The translations under genes and the position numbers were made by a program. The notes under the pieces were generated by a model. It saw only the letters and a program-made list of their open reading frames with translations. It made no database searches and was not told where the DNA came from. A stretch of DNA of 64,000 nt from Neckera pumila (lineage: Eukaryota > Streptophyta > Bryopsida > Hypnales > Neckeraceae). The DNA lies in the NCBI GenBank assembly GCA_963969595.1, contig OZ018413.1:15055711-15119710 (forward strand), written 5' to 3'. Numbering within the stretch: position 1 is the stretch's first letter; every line of letters begins with the position of its first letter. Positions 63,860-64,000 of this stretch are shown here, in pieces.

Positions 63860-64000
63860 TTAACCCCTAAAGTTCTTTGACTATTCTCACCAAAAATGCT
63901 TCAAAACTGCCATTTCTAATACAAGTACCAAATTTTTGAAAAATATCATTTTTGGACACATGTAAGCGTAGGATTCTCTAGTACTCTAGTTTGAGAAGAT
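63860..64000. mobile_element. TTAA-flanked element, family A copy 3, inverted and cut by the window end
   Basis: It starts TTAA-CCCCTAAAGTTC and matches the inverse of the right end of 52,592-53,523 ('aatgcttcaaaactgccatttcta', 'agtaccaaatttttgaaaaatatcattttt') up to the window edge. Confidence 0.82.

Noticed and set aside
1..64000. CRISPR arrays, bacterial operons or phage genes
   Set aside because: The window is eukaryotic with spliced plant genes; the tandem repeats found have no spacers.

Overview
This window looks like land-plant nuclear DNA: intron-rich genes encoding plant-type proteins, very AT-rich spacers, TTTAGGG-type telomere-like repeats and many short non-coding inverted-repeat elements. 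The broken kinase around 35 kb resembles kinases I know best from mosses, so a bryophyte is my best guess, but that is inference.

Layout. (1) 1.0-4.1 kb, plus strand: a ten-exon leucine-rich-repeat protein. (2) 5.5-9.2 kb, minus strand: a CNOT4-type (C4C4) RING protein whose first and last exons are clear. (3) 9.7-20.7 kb: gene-poor, AT-rich, with transposon-like elements and simple repeats. (4) 20.7-30.9 kb: a large inverted repeat with arms of about 4.1 kb and a spacer of about 1.94 kb; each arm carries the same gene for a small acidic protein ending in a CaaX-like CVIQ, so the two copies converge tail to tail. (5) 31-33 kb: a cluster of short inverted-repeat elements. (6) 34.2-36.2 kb: a decayed protein-kinase pseudogene. 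(7) 37-42.7 kb: repeats. (8) 42.8-49.7 kb, minus strand: a complete 14-exon RNase II/R-family gene matching plant organellar RNR1; all exon phases close. (9) 50.8-56.5 kb: a second transposon-rich spacer. (10) 57.6-62.6 kb, minus strand: the mRNA m6A methyltransferase MTA (METTL3 orthologue). (11) 63-64 kb: more repeats.

The intact genes do not form one pathway. MTA, RNR1, the RING protein and the LRR protein are ordinary housekeeping or regulatory genes.

The most unusual content is repetitive. At least seven non-coding elements begin TTAA-CCCCTAAAG (or a close variant) and end with its inverse. TTAA sits at both ends and no further duplication is seen outside it. This is the signature of piggyBac-type TTAA-specific transposition, which as far as I know is rarely reported in land plants. 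The elements fall into several internally unrelated families that share only their termini, and one lies in the first intron of MTA. The second highlight is the inverted repeat, whose inner roughly 3.1 kb looks identical between arms while the outer roughly 0.95 kb has diverged.
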